From positions 1 through 21,616 of the forward strand of contig BOCB01000025.1 in the NCBI GenBank assembly GCA_026002695.1: a DNA stretch of 21,616 bases, given 5' to 3'. Positions 15,636 through 21,616 of the stretch are shown here, piece after piece. The stretch comes from Synergistales bacterium (lineage in GTDB: Bacteria; Synergistota; Synergistia; Synergistales; Synergistaceae). The notes under the pieces are model-generated. The model was not told where the DNA came from, ran no database searches, and saw only the letters and a program-made list of their open reading frames with translations. Both the position numbers and the translations under genes were made by a program. Every line of letters starts with the position of its first letter. Positions within the stretch are counted from its first letter, which is position 1.

Positions 15636-16658
15636 TCATTTCATATCCTTTGACATATCTTCGAATTCGTCCTTGCACGCCTCGAACGCGCTGACCACTC
15701 GCGGATCGAACTGCGTTCCGCTGCCCTCCATGATTATGGCGCAGGCCTCCTCGTGACTCATGCCCTTCCGGTAGACCCTGTCGTCAACCAAGGCGTCGTA
15801 AACGTCCGCTACGGCCATTATCCTGCCGCAGAGAGGGATGTCGTTTCCCTCGAGGCCGTAGGGATAGCCTTTGCCGTCGAACCTCTCATGATGAGACCCG
15901 GCGATGGTCTCCGCGTAAAAAAGGTACAGCTGATTCGGCATTTTCACGCGCATATTTTTCAGTATGTCGCTGCCTATTTTGGCGTGCTTCTTCATTATGC
16001 TGAATTCATCGCTCGTCAGTTTTCCCGGCTTCAGGAGTACCGCGTCGCTTATCGCTATCTTGCCTATGTCGTGCAGCGGCGTGGCGCGGACTATCATGTC
16101 GAGTATGCCGCCGCTCAGTTCATCCGAGAAGACTCCGTCGTGCCGCAGTTTTTTGCCGATCCGCTCCACATAGGCCTGTGTGCGTAATACATGTCCGCCC
16201 GTGTTCTCATCGCGGCATTCTATCATATCGGCCATCGTGATGGATATTCCGGCGGACAGTTTCGCAATCGAATTTTCGAGTTCAGTCTGATATGACGCGA
16301 CCCGCAGGTGTATCCCGATTCTGTGCAGCAGTATATTTTTATCAACCGGCTTCGTGATGAAATCCCGGGCGCCGAGCCGGAGGCCTTTCAGCTCCATCTC
16401 GCTGTCATGGTGTCCTGTGACGAATATCACCGGGATTCGGTTGAACATGACGTTGTTTCTGAGGCGCGATATTGTCTCGAAGCCATCCATGCCGGGCATC
16501 TCTATGTCTAACAGCACAAGATCGGGCAGGACCCGCTCACACATCTTCAGAGCCATCTCGCCGGATTTAGCGGGCAGCAGTTCGTACATACCGTCCAAGA
16601 GAGAGGTTATTAGTTTGAGGCTCACAAGATTGTCGTCAACAACGAGTATTTTATTCAT
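15636..16658 (-). CDS. response regulator with REC and HD-GYP domains (predicted c-di-GMP phosphodiesterase)
   Basis: This 340-residue regulator has a receiver (1-120; Asp8/9, phospho-acceptor Asp51 in LLDIEMPGMDG, Lys103 in ITKPVD) joined to an HD-GYP domain (about 135-335). Metal-site residues are His156, His196-Asp197 (PLHDIGK), His225, His256-His257 and Asp285 (AVADVYDAL). The GYP signature is HHERFDGKGYPYG. All expected HD-GYP features are present, so hydrolysis of cyclic di-GMP is the likely output. I start at ATG 16658, which has GGCGAGG just upstream. A TTG at 16676 in frame lacks a ribosome site. It is the same length and layout as its neighbour at 16833-17873, a tandem paralogue. 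The hybrid kinase downstream in the same operon is a plausible phosphodonor. Confidence 0.94.
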   Translation of the reverse strand: MNKILVVDDNLVSLKLITSLLDGMYELLPAKSGEMALKMCERVLPDLVLLDIEMPGMDGFETISRLRNNVMFNRIPVIFVTGHHDSEMELKGLRLGARDFITKPVDKNILLHRIGIHLRVASYQTELENSIAKLSAGISITMADMIECRDENTGGHVLRTQAYVERIGKKLRHDGVFSDELSGGILDMIVRATPLHDIGKIAISDAVLLKPGKLTSDEFSIMKKHAKIGSDILKNMRVKMPNQLYLFYAETIAGSHHERFDGKGYPYGLEGNDIPLCGRIMAVADVYDALVDDRVYRKGMSHEEACAIIMEGSGTQFDPRVVSAFEACKDEFEDMSKDMK

Positions 16659-16704
16659 CACGCGCCTCGCCTTCAAAAAGATTTATCATTAGGAGGTTAT
16701 ATAT

Positions 16705-16726
16705 AAAGGGTTAAAGATAAAACTCT
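16705..16726 (+). repeat. partial fragment of the interspersed element (R2')
   Basis: The 15 bases TAAAGATAAAACTCT at 16712-16726 are identical to 19812-19826 in copy R4 and are followed by CGGCCGGGTCT. It lies just upstream of the full copy R2, so the two may be a truncated tandem. Confidence 0.5.
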
Positions 16727-16748
16727 CGGCCGGGTCTATGTAAATGCT

Positions 16749-16838
16749 GATTTATTGTCAGGAGCCTAAAAGGTAACGATAAAAACCTGACCGGCTCTGC
16801 ATCTCAAAACTGCGAAACTTCATTTTGGCTGATTAATC
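16749..16838 (+). repeat. interspersed intergenic element, copy R2 (fullest copy)
   Basis: The head (GATTTATTGTCAGGAGCC ... AAAAGGTAA, 16749-16776) is followed by AAAACCTGACCGGCTCTGC and then ATCTCAAAAC ... CATTTTGGCTGATTAATCA. GTCAGG at 16757-16762 can pair with CCTGAC downstream. The second half matches the reverse complement of copy R5 over 50 bases with 6 differences. The last bases overlap the stop codon of the HD-GYP gene at 16833-16835 (minus strand). Confidence 0.8.
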
Positions 16839-17873
16839 ATCGAAGAAAAGCCTATTCTGTTTTATCTCCACGGACGCGAACTTATCGGCGAGGCTCTCCG
16901 TCACTTCGGCGATAACAGGGTCGAATATCGTGCCGCGCTCGGTTCTTATCGCATTCATGGCCTCCTCGCGGCTGCATCCCTTCCGATACACCCGGTCTGT
17001 CATTTTGGAGTCGTACTCGTTCGCCGCCGTGATAATCCTGCAACAGAGCGGGATTTCCTCGCCCTTCAGCCCTTTCGGATATCCGAGCCCGTCCCATCTC
17101 TCGTGGTGTCCCTCGGCCATCTTTATCGCGTAATCCAAATAGCTCTGCGAGGGAAGATGAGCGTATATTTTTCTCAGCACGCGCCCTCCTACTAAGGTAT
17201 GCTGCTTCACGGCGTTGCGTTCCTCGTCGGACAGCTTGCCGGGTTTCAGCAAAATACCGTCGCTGACGCCTATCTTGCCGATGTCGTGGAGCGGCGCGGC
17301 GCGCGCCATCATCTCAACCGTCTCATCGGACAGCTCGTCGGCGAAGAGTCTGCGTTTCAGCAGCTCATTGCCTATCATGCCGACGTACACGCTCGTGCGA
17401 ATGGCGTGATCGCCGGAGTTCATCTCCTTGCAATCAATGAGGTCGGAGAAGGCTATTATTGTGTTGTTTTCAAGTTCGATGAGAGTTTTGTGCAGGTTGC
17501 TCTGATACTTGTGCAGCTCTACGTGGAGCTCTACCCTGTGGAGCAGTATGCCCTTTTCGACAGGCTTGGCTATGAAATCCATAGCCCCCGACGCGAGCGC
17601 CTTAACCTCGCTCTCAATGTCCTGGTTGGCCGACAGGAATATAACCGGTATGGAGGAGAGTTTATTGTTGGCCTTCAGACGCGCTATTGTCTCGAAACCG
17701 TTCATCTCGGGCATCTCTATGTCGAGCAGTATCAGATCAGGCGTCTCCCTTTCGCATATGGCGAGAGCCTGTGCCCCGGACTTGGCGAGCATGACGCTGT
17801 AAGTGCCGCTGAGATGAGCGCTTATTTGTTTAAGATTTACGAGATTATCATCCACAACGAGAATTTGCCGCAT
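16833..17873 (-). CDS. response regulator with REC and divergent HD-GYP domain
   Basis: This 346-residue protein aligns with its downstream neighbour without gaps for most of its length, so it is probably a tandem duplicate. The receiver carries Asp8/9, Asp51 (LLDIEMPEMNG) and Lys103. The HD-GYP domain keeps His156, His196-Asp197 (PLHDIGK), His225, His256-His257 and HHERWDGLGYPKG. The segment that is AVADVYDAL in the neighbour reads TAANEYDSK here, so the metal-ligand Asp at 285 is Asn. Activity may be reduced, altered or lost. ATG 17873 has GGAAGGTG 6 bases upstream. A TTGCCA-N17-TATAAT promoter sits 70-98 bases before it. The gene is probably first in the four-gene minus-strand operon ending with the hicB-like gene. 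Confidence 0.93.
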   Translation of the reverse strand: MRQILVVDDNLVNLKQISAHLSGTYSVMLAKSGAQALAICERETPDLILLDIEMPEMNGFETIARLKANNKLSSIPVIFLSANQDIESEVKALASGAMDFIAKPVEKGILLHRVELHVELHKYQSNLHKTLIELENNTIIAFSDLIDCKEMNSGDHAIRTSVYVGMIGNELLKRRLFADELSDETVEMMARAAPLHDIGKIGVSDGILLKPGKLSDEERNAVKQHTLVGGRVLRKIYAHLPSQSYLDYAIKMAEGHHERWDGLGYPKGLKGEEIPLCCRIITAANEYDSKMTDRVYRKGCSREEAMNAIRTERGTIFDPVIAEVTESLADKFASVEIKQNRLFFDD

Positions 17874-17889
17874 TGCTTACACCTTCCAA

Positions 17890-17917
17890 CTTTTATTGTC
17901 AGAAGCCTGAGTGGTAA
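17890..17917 (+). repeat. interspersed intergenic element, copy R3
   Basis: TTTTATTGTCAGAAGCC ... GAGTGGTAA matches the 28-bp head with several substitutions. It is followed by AAAACCTGACTGAAC and a more diverged tail with GAATTTTGGCCTGATGG at about 17952-17968. GTCAG can still pair with CTGAC. It lies in the 5' untranslated region of the minus-strand operon. Confidence 0.65.
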
Positions 17918-17942
17918 AAAACCTGACTGAACCTCTTCAAGG

Positions 17943-17971
17943 ATTATATATGAATTTTGGCCTGATGGCAA
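17943..17971 (-). promoter_or_regulatory. sigma-70-type promoter of the HD-GYP/kinase operon
   Basis: Read on the minus strand, TTGCCA (17971-17966) and TATAAT (17948-17943) are 17 bases apart, with 5 of 6 and 6 of 6 consensus matches. It points toward the gene starting at 17873. The -35 overlaps the palindrome at 17967-17980. Confidence 0.7.
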
Positions 17972-17980
17972 AATTTTGCC
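17967..17980. promoter_or_regulatory. 14-bp perfect palindrome overlapping the -35; possible operator
   Basis: GGCAAAATTTTGCC is a perfect palindrome covering five of the six -35 bases of the minus-strand promoter. It sits in the 191-base gap between divergent genes. A dimeric repressor site is plausible, and the operon's own HicB-like protein is one candidate binder (inference). Confidence 0.45.
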
Positions 17981-18014
17981 GTGTACTCTTTCTACTCTTC
18001 CCGATTTGTAGTAT

Positions 18015-18020
18015 TATAAT
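18015..18020 (+). promoter_or_regulatory. -10-like TATAAT upstream of the 205-residue gene
   Basis: A perfect TATAAT lies 45 bases before the ATG at 18065. No acceptable -35 is seen at 16-18 bases upstream, so the call is tentative. Confidence 0.35.
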
Positions 18021-18064
18021 CGACAAAGTGTTTATCAAAAGTATTTATCAAGAGGAGTGGCATT

Positions 18065-18682
18065 ATGATAATAAGGCTTGACGGTACAGAGGTATTTCTC
18101 CCCGGCAATATAACGGAAGCCGGCAAGGAAGCGATATACGAAGAAGTGCAGCGCATGGCGGGCGAGAACGGCGCGGTCATAAAGGATATACTTGTCGATG
18201 GTGAGTCCATCTATGACACAAACGCCTTCTTCGCGATAGCGGGCGGAGTCGATATAGACTTTACATCCCAAAACGTCCTTGAGCTCGCCGAGGAGACGTT
18301 GGCGGAGGGCGACAGATATATTCCCGTCCTCGAGGCGGGTATCTCGGACATCGCGACGCTCTTCGAGCAGGGACAGGACGGCGAGGCTCGCTCAAAACTC
18401 GCCCACGCCTCAGAGGGCATAGAGTGGCTTACGTCGGTGCTCCTGAAGCTGTGTATCTGTATGTCAATAAAGCCCGGCGAGCTTAAAGCGGGCAACTACG
18501 AGGAATATGTGGCGAAACTCAGGGACGCGCTGGACGGCATGATGACGTCAATCGAAGAGGGAAAGCTGCTCAGAACGGCGTATCTCATGCGCGGGGAACT
18601 GCTGCCGCTGATAATCAATTTCGCGGATTACTGGAACGAAGTGAAAGAGAAGGCGGAATTAGAAGGGCGCACTAATGCGTAA
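18065..18682 (+). CDS. conserved-looking protein of unknown function, 205 residues
   Basis: I do not recognise a family. The protein is acidic and soluble-looking. The N-terminal third (MIIRLDGTEVFLPG ... KDILVDGESIYDTNAFFAIA) looks alpha/beta. The rest looks like a helical bundle, with a hydrophobic helix WLTSVLLKLCICMSI near 121-135 and repeated acidic helices (ELAEETLAEG, LRDALDGMMTSIEEGK). A well-placed GAGGAG precedes ATG by 9 bases and codon use matches its neighbours, so it is very likely a real gene. It is divergent from the c-di-GMP/phosphorelay operon and 30 bases upstream of the flippase-like gene on the same strand. A signalling or envelope role is only a guess from context. Confidence 0.8.
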   Translation: MIIRLDGTEVFLPGNITEAGKEAIYEEVQRMAGENGAVIKDILVDGESIYDTNAFFAIAGGVDIDFTSQNVLELAEETLAEGDRYIPVLEAGISDIATLFEQGQDGEARSKLAHASEGIEWLTSVLLKLCICMSIKPGELKAGNYEEYVAKLRDALDGMMTSIEEGKLLRTAYLMRGELLPLIINFADYWNEVKEKAELEGRTNA

Positions 18683-18712
18683 CCGCAGCAGAAGCCGCGC
18701 GCAAAGGCGGCT

Positions 18713-19777
18713 ATGTCTGTAAAAAAAGCGATCCTCTGCTTCCTGCTCGTCAGCTTATGCGTGAGCGGGGTAATATTGTATTGGAGCATCGACAGCTCCT
18801 CCTGGGAAATTTTCAAGAACGCGGACAGGGGGAGGATTGCCATTGCGTGCGTGATGGTTGTCCTTACATGGATGCTGGACGCTCTGAAGGTGAAATTTCT
18901 AACGATGGCCGCTGATGAGCGCATAAGTTTTTTGTTCTCCTTCGAACTCACGATGATAAACTACTTCGGCTCCGCGCTCACACCCATGCAGAGCGGGGGA
19001 GGACCGTTTCAGATGTACATGATGTATCAGAATGGCATAGGCTTCGGCAAGTCAGCGGCGATAACCTTAGTCCGCACCATTATGACCGTAGCGATACTCG
19101 GCGCGACAATACCGATATCCGTGGTATTGGGCATTCATCTCCCGAAGATGGGCATCGATATGAATGTCTTCATTGAGTACATGCTTGTGGTGATACTCCT
19201 TGTGTGGACGGTCATCGCGCTCAGCCTGCTCCGCCCCAAGCTCCTGAAGCGCTGGGTGTACGCCCTTCTGATGAAGATAGAGCGCTTGGGCTTTCTCTCA
19301 AAGAGCCGCGCAAAACAAGCCGTGAAACGCTTCGTGAACGAGGCCGACTCTTACAACACCATAATGCGCGAGCTGATAACGAACGGCAGGAAGCACTTCC
19401 TTCTCGGCATAATCACCGCTATCGCGCAGATGTGGGTCTATTTGTCCATAATGCCGTGTCTCATCTGGGCTCTCAACATGCCGTTCAATTATGTCGATTG
19501 TGTTGTGGTAGAGGCAATATTCATCTTCATGCTCTACTTCGTGCCGTCGCCGGGCGGCAGCGGCGCCGCCGAATACGGAGCCGCGATGGTGTTCCGCCTC
19601 TTCGTGCCGTGGAGCGCCGCCGGTATGCTCGGCGTCGGCTGGCGATTCCTCTCCGAATACACGGGCATAGCCGTCGGTATTGTCGTCGCCATGAAAGTTA
19701 TAGGCTGGCAGCTCACAAACAAGCTCTTCAAAAGCGGCGATAAGGGCAATGTCCCCTGCGAAGACAAAAAAATTTAA
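18713..19777 (+). CDS. UPF0104 / YbhN-family flippase-like membrane protein
   Basis: This 354-residue integral membrane protein of the lysylphosphatidylglycerol synthase TM-region (COG0392) type has about eight helices. Visible features include an N-terminal membrane anchor (AILCFLLVSLCVSGVILYW), the segment FELTMINYFGSALTPMQSGG followed by GPFQMYMMYQNGIGFGKSAA, and the late motif FVPSPGGSGAAEYGAAMVF. Together these are typical of the family. Relatives move or modify lipid-linked substrates, but the substrate here cannot be told. There is no fused synthetase domain. AAAGG lies 8 bases before ATG. It probably forms an operon with the 205-residue gene upstream. Seven A residues (19766-19772) precede the TAA, and the next gene's frame is the -1 frame there. 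Confidence 0.9.
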   Translation: MSVKKAILCFLLVSLCVSGVILYWSIDSSSWEIFKNADRGRIAIACVMVVLTWMLDALKVKFLTMAADERISFLFSFELTMINYFGSALTPMQSGGGPFQMYMMYQNGIGFGKSAAITLVRTIMTVAILGATIPISVVLGIHLPKMGIDMNVFIEYMLVVILLVWTVIALSLLRPKLLKRWVYALLMKIERLGFLSKSRAKQAVKRFVNEADSYNTIMRELITNGRKHFLLGIITAIAQMWVYLSIMPCLIWALNMPFNYVDCVVVEAIFIFMLYFVPSPGGSGAAEYGAAMVFRLFVPWSAAGMLGVGWRFLSEYTGIAVGIVVAMKVIGWQLTNKLFKSGDKGNVPCEDKKI

Positions 19778-19786
19778 CGGAAGGCC

Positions 19787-19827
19787 GATTTATTATCAGG
19801 AGCCTAAAAGGTAAAGATAAAACTCTG
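19787..19827 (+). repeat. interspersed intergenic element, copy R4 (5' half only, fused to a CDS)
   Basis: GATTTATTATCAGGAGCC ... TAAAAGGTAA (19787-19814) is followed by AGATAAAACTCTGACC, matching the first half of copy R2. Similarity stops where the methyltransferase-like coding sequence begins. The copy sits where the ribosome site and start codon of that gene should be. Confidence 0.75.
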
Positions 19828-20397
19828 ACCGCGTTAGTTTTCAAATACCGCGGACTTCTGTGGGGTGTCTTAGGGGCGCTGATTCTGCTCTTTCCGGCCC
19901 CTTTTTCAAACGCCAGGTTCTCTTTTGCCGCGCCCTTCCTCGCGCTTGGGCAGGCGCTGCGCTTTTGGGCGGCGGGAATAATCCCGAAGTACAGGACGCT
20001 TGTCATAGGAGCCCCTAAACTCGTAACGTCCGGTCCTTACGCTTACGTGCGCAATCCGCTCTATTTGGGCAACGGACTCATGTGTCTTGCCCTCTCCCTC
20101 ATGGCCGGATGGCAATGGGCGCTGCTGACGGCGGTCTTCTTTTACGTAATATACATATTAGTGATAATCCCAAGCGAAGAGGTGTTCCTGCTCGAAAAAT
20201 TCAGCGGCGAATACGCGGCTTACATGAATGATACCCCTGCCATCATCCCGAACCTGAAAAACCTCGCGAAAAATATTCGCGCCGGTGATAATATCACATG
20301 GAACGCTGAACAAGCCTGGTTCATGGAACGGCACTCACTTTACATGAACGCCGCCGTAATATGTCTGCTCTTAGCGCGAATGGCTTGGCGGGTGTAG
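19825..20397 (+). CDS. isoprenylcysteine carboxyl methyltransferase (ICMT/PEMT)-like membrane protein, non-canonical start
   Basis: The frame encodes VFKYRGLLWGVLGALILLFP, GQALRFWAAGIIPKYRT, GPYAYVRNPLYLGNGL and EEVFLLEKFSGEYAAY. These are the usual motifs of ICMT/PEMT-like membrane methyltransferases, with four or five helices. The first in-frame ATG/GTG/TTG is GTG 20047, inside the conserved YVRNPLYLG motif and therefore too late. The frame is open back to 19744. I mark CTG 19825 as the likeliest start (190 residues). ATT 19792, with GGAAGG 7 bases upstream, is another option. A -1 slip on the A7 run of the preceding gene, producing a fusion, is a third. The 5' end coincides with repeat copy R4. 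The C-terminus adds a segment with ITWNAEQAWFMERHSLYMNA. The substrate is unknown. Confidence 0.8.
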   Translation: MTALVFKYRGLLWGVLGALILLFPAPFSNARFSFAAPFLALGQALRFWAAGIIPKYRTLVIGAPKLVTSGPYAYVRNPLYLGNGLMCLALSLMAGWQWALLTAVFFYVIYILVIIPSEEVFLLEKFSGEYAAYMNDTPAIIPNLKNLAKNIRAGDNITWNAEQAWFMERHSLYMNAAVICLLLARMAWRV

Positions 20398-20434
20398 AGG
20401 GACTATCCTTTTATTTCAATACAGCGTAAAACCA

Positions 20435-20465
20435 AGCCGGGCATCCTTGTAAAAGATGTCCGGCT
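20435..20465 (+). terminator. hairpin downstream of the methyltransferase-like gene
   Basis: AGCCGGGCATC (20435-20445) pairs with GATGTCCGGCT (20455-20465) over 11 pairs, one of them G-T, with a 9-base loop. Only AATTGT follows, so it is an imperfect intrinsic terminator on the plus strand. The gap 20398-20658 otherwise holds copy R5, a GC-rich CCGCGCCG stretch and an AT palindrome. Confidence 0.5.
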
Positions 20466-20496
20466 AATTGTACTCTCCTGCTGCGCTAAGTAAGCG

Positions 20497-20566
20497 CTGA
20501 TTAATTAGCCGAAATGGAATTTCGCCGTTTTGAGATGTAGAGCCGGTTCAGCGTTTACCTAAATCC
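20497..20566 (-). repeat. interspersed intergenic element, copy R5 (inverted)
   Basis: Read on the minus strand it gives TTTAGGTAAACGCTGAACC, GGCTCTACATCTCAAAAC and CATTTCGGCTAATTAATCA. It matches the second half of copy R2 with 44 of 50 identities by eye. The 28-bp head is largely missing. It is the only copy in this orientation. Confidence 0.7.
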
Positions 20567-20598
20567 AATTATTTCAATCCGCCGCGCCGCCGCGCCGA

Positions 20599-20612
20599 AA
20601 ATTTATAAATTT
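20599..20612. repeat. 14-bp AT palindrome upstream of the serine recombinase
   Basis: AAATTTATAAATTT is a perfect palindrome 46 bases before the recombinase start. It could be an operator or part of a recombination site, or simply AT-rich promoter DNA. Confidence 0.35.
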
Positions 20613-20658
20613 CAAATATCAACAACGAATACAGACTTTTTGGAAGAGGGGTGCGCTT

Positions 20659-21264
20659 ATGGCAACTTACGGCTATGTCCGCGTATCAAGCTCCGACCAG
20701 AACGAGGACAGGCAGCTTCTCGCAATGAACGAGCTTGAAATTCCCGCGGCGCGGGTTTTCATGGACAAGCAATCGGGAAAAGACTTTGATCGTCCGGCGT
20801 ACAACGCGCTCGTCAAGCGGCTGAAACCCGGTGATTTGCTGTACGTTAAAAGTATTGACCGATTGGGGCGCAACTACGATGAAATTCAAAACCAGTGGCG
20901 CGTCCTTACCAAAGACAAGGGCGCGGACATCTCCATTATAGATATGCCTTTGCTCGACACGCGAATAAACAAAGATCTGATGGGTACGTTCATTAGCGAC
21001 TTAGTGCTGCAAATTCTCTCGTTCGTGGCACATACAGAGCGCGATCATATTCGCAAGAGACAAACCGAGGGTATTGCCGCCGCGAAAGCGAAAGGCGTTC
21101 GGTTCGGGCGTCCTATCAAGAAGCTCCCCGAAAACTTCGCAGAACTTGTCCGTCAACGGGAACATAAGAAACTGACGATCAGGCAGGTTTTAGATCAGAC
21201 AGGATTAAAAGAATCAACATTTTACAGACGTTTACGTGAACTCAAGACACAGAAAGGAAAATAG
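20659..21264 (+). CDS. serine recombinase (resolvase/invertase family)
   Basis: This 201-residue site-specific recombinase has a catalytic domain opening YGYVRVSSSDQNEDRQ, with nucleophile Ser10 and Arg8. Next come FMDKQSGKDFDRPAYNAL, the SIDRLGRNYDE motif and the helix AHTERDHIRKRQTEGIAAAK with its conserved ER. A GVRFGRP linker leads to a C-terminal helix-turn-helix (LTIRQVLDQTGLKESTFYRR). This is the small resolvase/invertase layout, not the large serine integrase or IS607 type. A GAGGGG lies about 9 bases before ATG. It may act on a nearby invertible or resolution site, but no paired crossover sites are recognised in this window. It is followed by a terminator and then an ISAs1-type transposase, so the region is mobile. 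Confidence 0.93.
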   Translation: MATYGYVRVSSSDQNEDRQLLAMNELEIPAARVFMDKQSGKDFDRPAYNALVKRLKPGDLLYVKSIDRLGRNYDEIQNQWRVLTKDKGADISIIDMPLLDTRINKDLMGTFISDLVLQILSFVAHTERDHIRKRQTEGIAAAKAKGVRFGRPIKKLPENFAELVRQREHKKLTIRQVLDQTGLKESTFYRRLRELKTQKGK

Positions 21265-21266
21265 CC

Positions 21267-21306
21267 ACTGTCAAAACGTGTACCTTTTGATAGTCCTTTT
21301 TCTTTT
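21267..21306 (+). terminator. Rho-independent terminator of the recombinase gene
   Basis: ACTGTCAAAA (21267-21276) pairs with TTTTGATAGT (21285-21294) around an 8-base loop, with one G-T pair. The tail CCTTTTTCTTTT follows. It begins 2 bases after the stop codon. The CACTGTCAAAACG segment could also be a terminal inverted repeat of the downstream insertion sequence, which cannot be tested without its right end. Confidence 0.75.
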
Positions 21307-21358
21307 GTAGAAATTCTATCATAACATTTCCAAAAACGCTATATGCAACCTTCAAAAA

Positions 21359-21376
21359 CCACGGCCGTTTCATAAA
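21359..21376 (+). repeat. 18-bp motif upstream of the ISAs1-type transposase
   Basis: CCACGGCCGTTTCATAAA matches 1652-1669 with one difference. It lies in the 169-base gap between the recombinase and the transposase, probably inside the insertion sequence's left end. Confidence 0.45.
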
Positions 21377-21433
21377 ATTTTCAGTCTTAACAAAAACACA
21401 TAAAACCTTGATAATATAATTGAGGTGAAAAAG

Positions 21434-21616
21434 TTGAATATAAAAGAAAGATTTGCAAATATTGAAGACCCGCGCCACCAGGGTTATGCTGAACATAAAT
21501 TGTGTGACGTGCTCACGATAGTTATGTGCGCTGTGATGAGCGGGTTAGACCGGTTGTCAGACATTGTGATGTACGCTGAAAACAGAGTATCGCTGTTTTC
21601 TGAAAAATTCGGTATA
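21434..21616 (+). CDS. ISAs1-family transposase, N-terminal part (runs off the window)
   Basis: Sixty-one codons are open to the window edge from TTG 21434, which has GAGGTG 6 bases upstream. The product begins MNIKERFANIEDPRHQGYAE and continues HKLCDVLTIVMCAVMSGLDR and LSDIVMYAENRVSLFSE. This is the DDE_Tnp_1-associated N-terminal domain of ISAs1 (H-repeat type) transposases: an IxDPR motif, HxLxDxLxIxxCAVxxG, then xDIxxYAE. The catalytic DDE domain lies beyond the window, so completeness is unknown. Confidence 0.85.
   Translation, partial: MNIKERFANIEDPRHQGYAEHKLCDVLTIVMCAVMSGLDRLSDIVMYAENRVSLFSEKFGI

Noticed and set aside
16691..16720. AGGAGG at 16691-16696 as a ribosome site for a plus-strand gene
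   Set aside because: No start codon at a suitable distance leads to a frame of useful length. The stretch is the upstream region of a minus-strand gene.

Overview
This is a bacterial chromosomal window with GC-rich coding DNA and frequent ATA isoleucine codons. GTG and TTG starts are used, spacing is tight and there are many small intergenic repeats. The gene order tRNA-Gln / glmU / prs / rplY(ctc) / pth / mfd, the style of the chemotaxis receptor and the HD-GYP regulators suggest an anaerobe of the Synergistota, possibly gut-associated. That assignment comes from recall of gene order and protein style, not from a search.

Layout. Positions 1-1343 hold the tail of an Rpn-type (PD-(D/E)XK) nuclease/transposase-like gene and a family 2 glycosyltransferase. 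Positions 1344-3900 hold a methyl-accepting chemotaxis protein (MCP) bracketed by two near-identical 125-bp direct repeats. Its downstream side carries a very strong hairpin terminator. Positions 3905-5413 encode a tandem DUF1538 membrane protein. Positions 5497-12649 form the housekeeping block: a good sigma-70-type promoter, tRNA-Gln(UUG), then glmU, prs, rplY, pth and mfd, with overlapping or short junctions. This links cell-wall precursor synthesis, PRPP supply, translation and transcription-coupled repair.

Positions 12733-17873, all on the minus strand, form a signalling island. It holds two same-length paralogous REC-HD-GYP response regulators (predicted c-di-GMP phosphodiesterases), a PAS/HisKA/HATPase/REC/Hpt hybrid kinase, and an orphan HicB-like antitoxin whose start overlaps the kinase stop. 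The kinase ATP-binding boxes look degenerate, and one HD-GYP domain has an Asp-to-Asn change at a metal-ligand position. Divergent from the island on the plus strand lie a 205-residue protein of unknown function, a UPF0104/YbhN-type flippase-like membrane protein, and an isoprenylcysteine-methyltransferase-like membrane protein with no canonical start codon. The window ends with a serine recombinase and the first 61 codons of an ISAs1-type transposase, so the right end is mobile DNA.

The most unusual feature is an interspersed intergenic element with a 28-bp conserved head and, in the fullest copies, about 90 bp of homology. Five copies plus one fragment lie at about 8.1, 16.7, 16.75, 17.9, 19.8 and 20.5 kb, mostly around the signalling island. 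One copy is fused to the 5' end of the methyltransferase-like gene, and another overlaps the stop codon of an HD-GYP gene.
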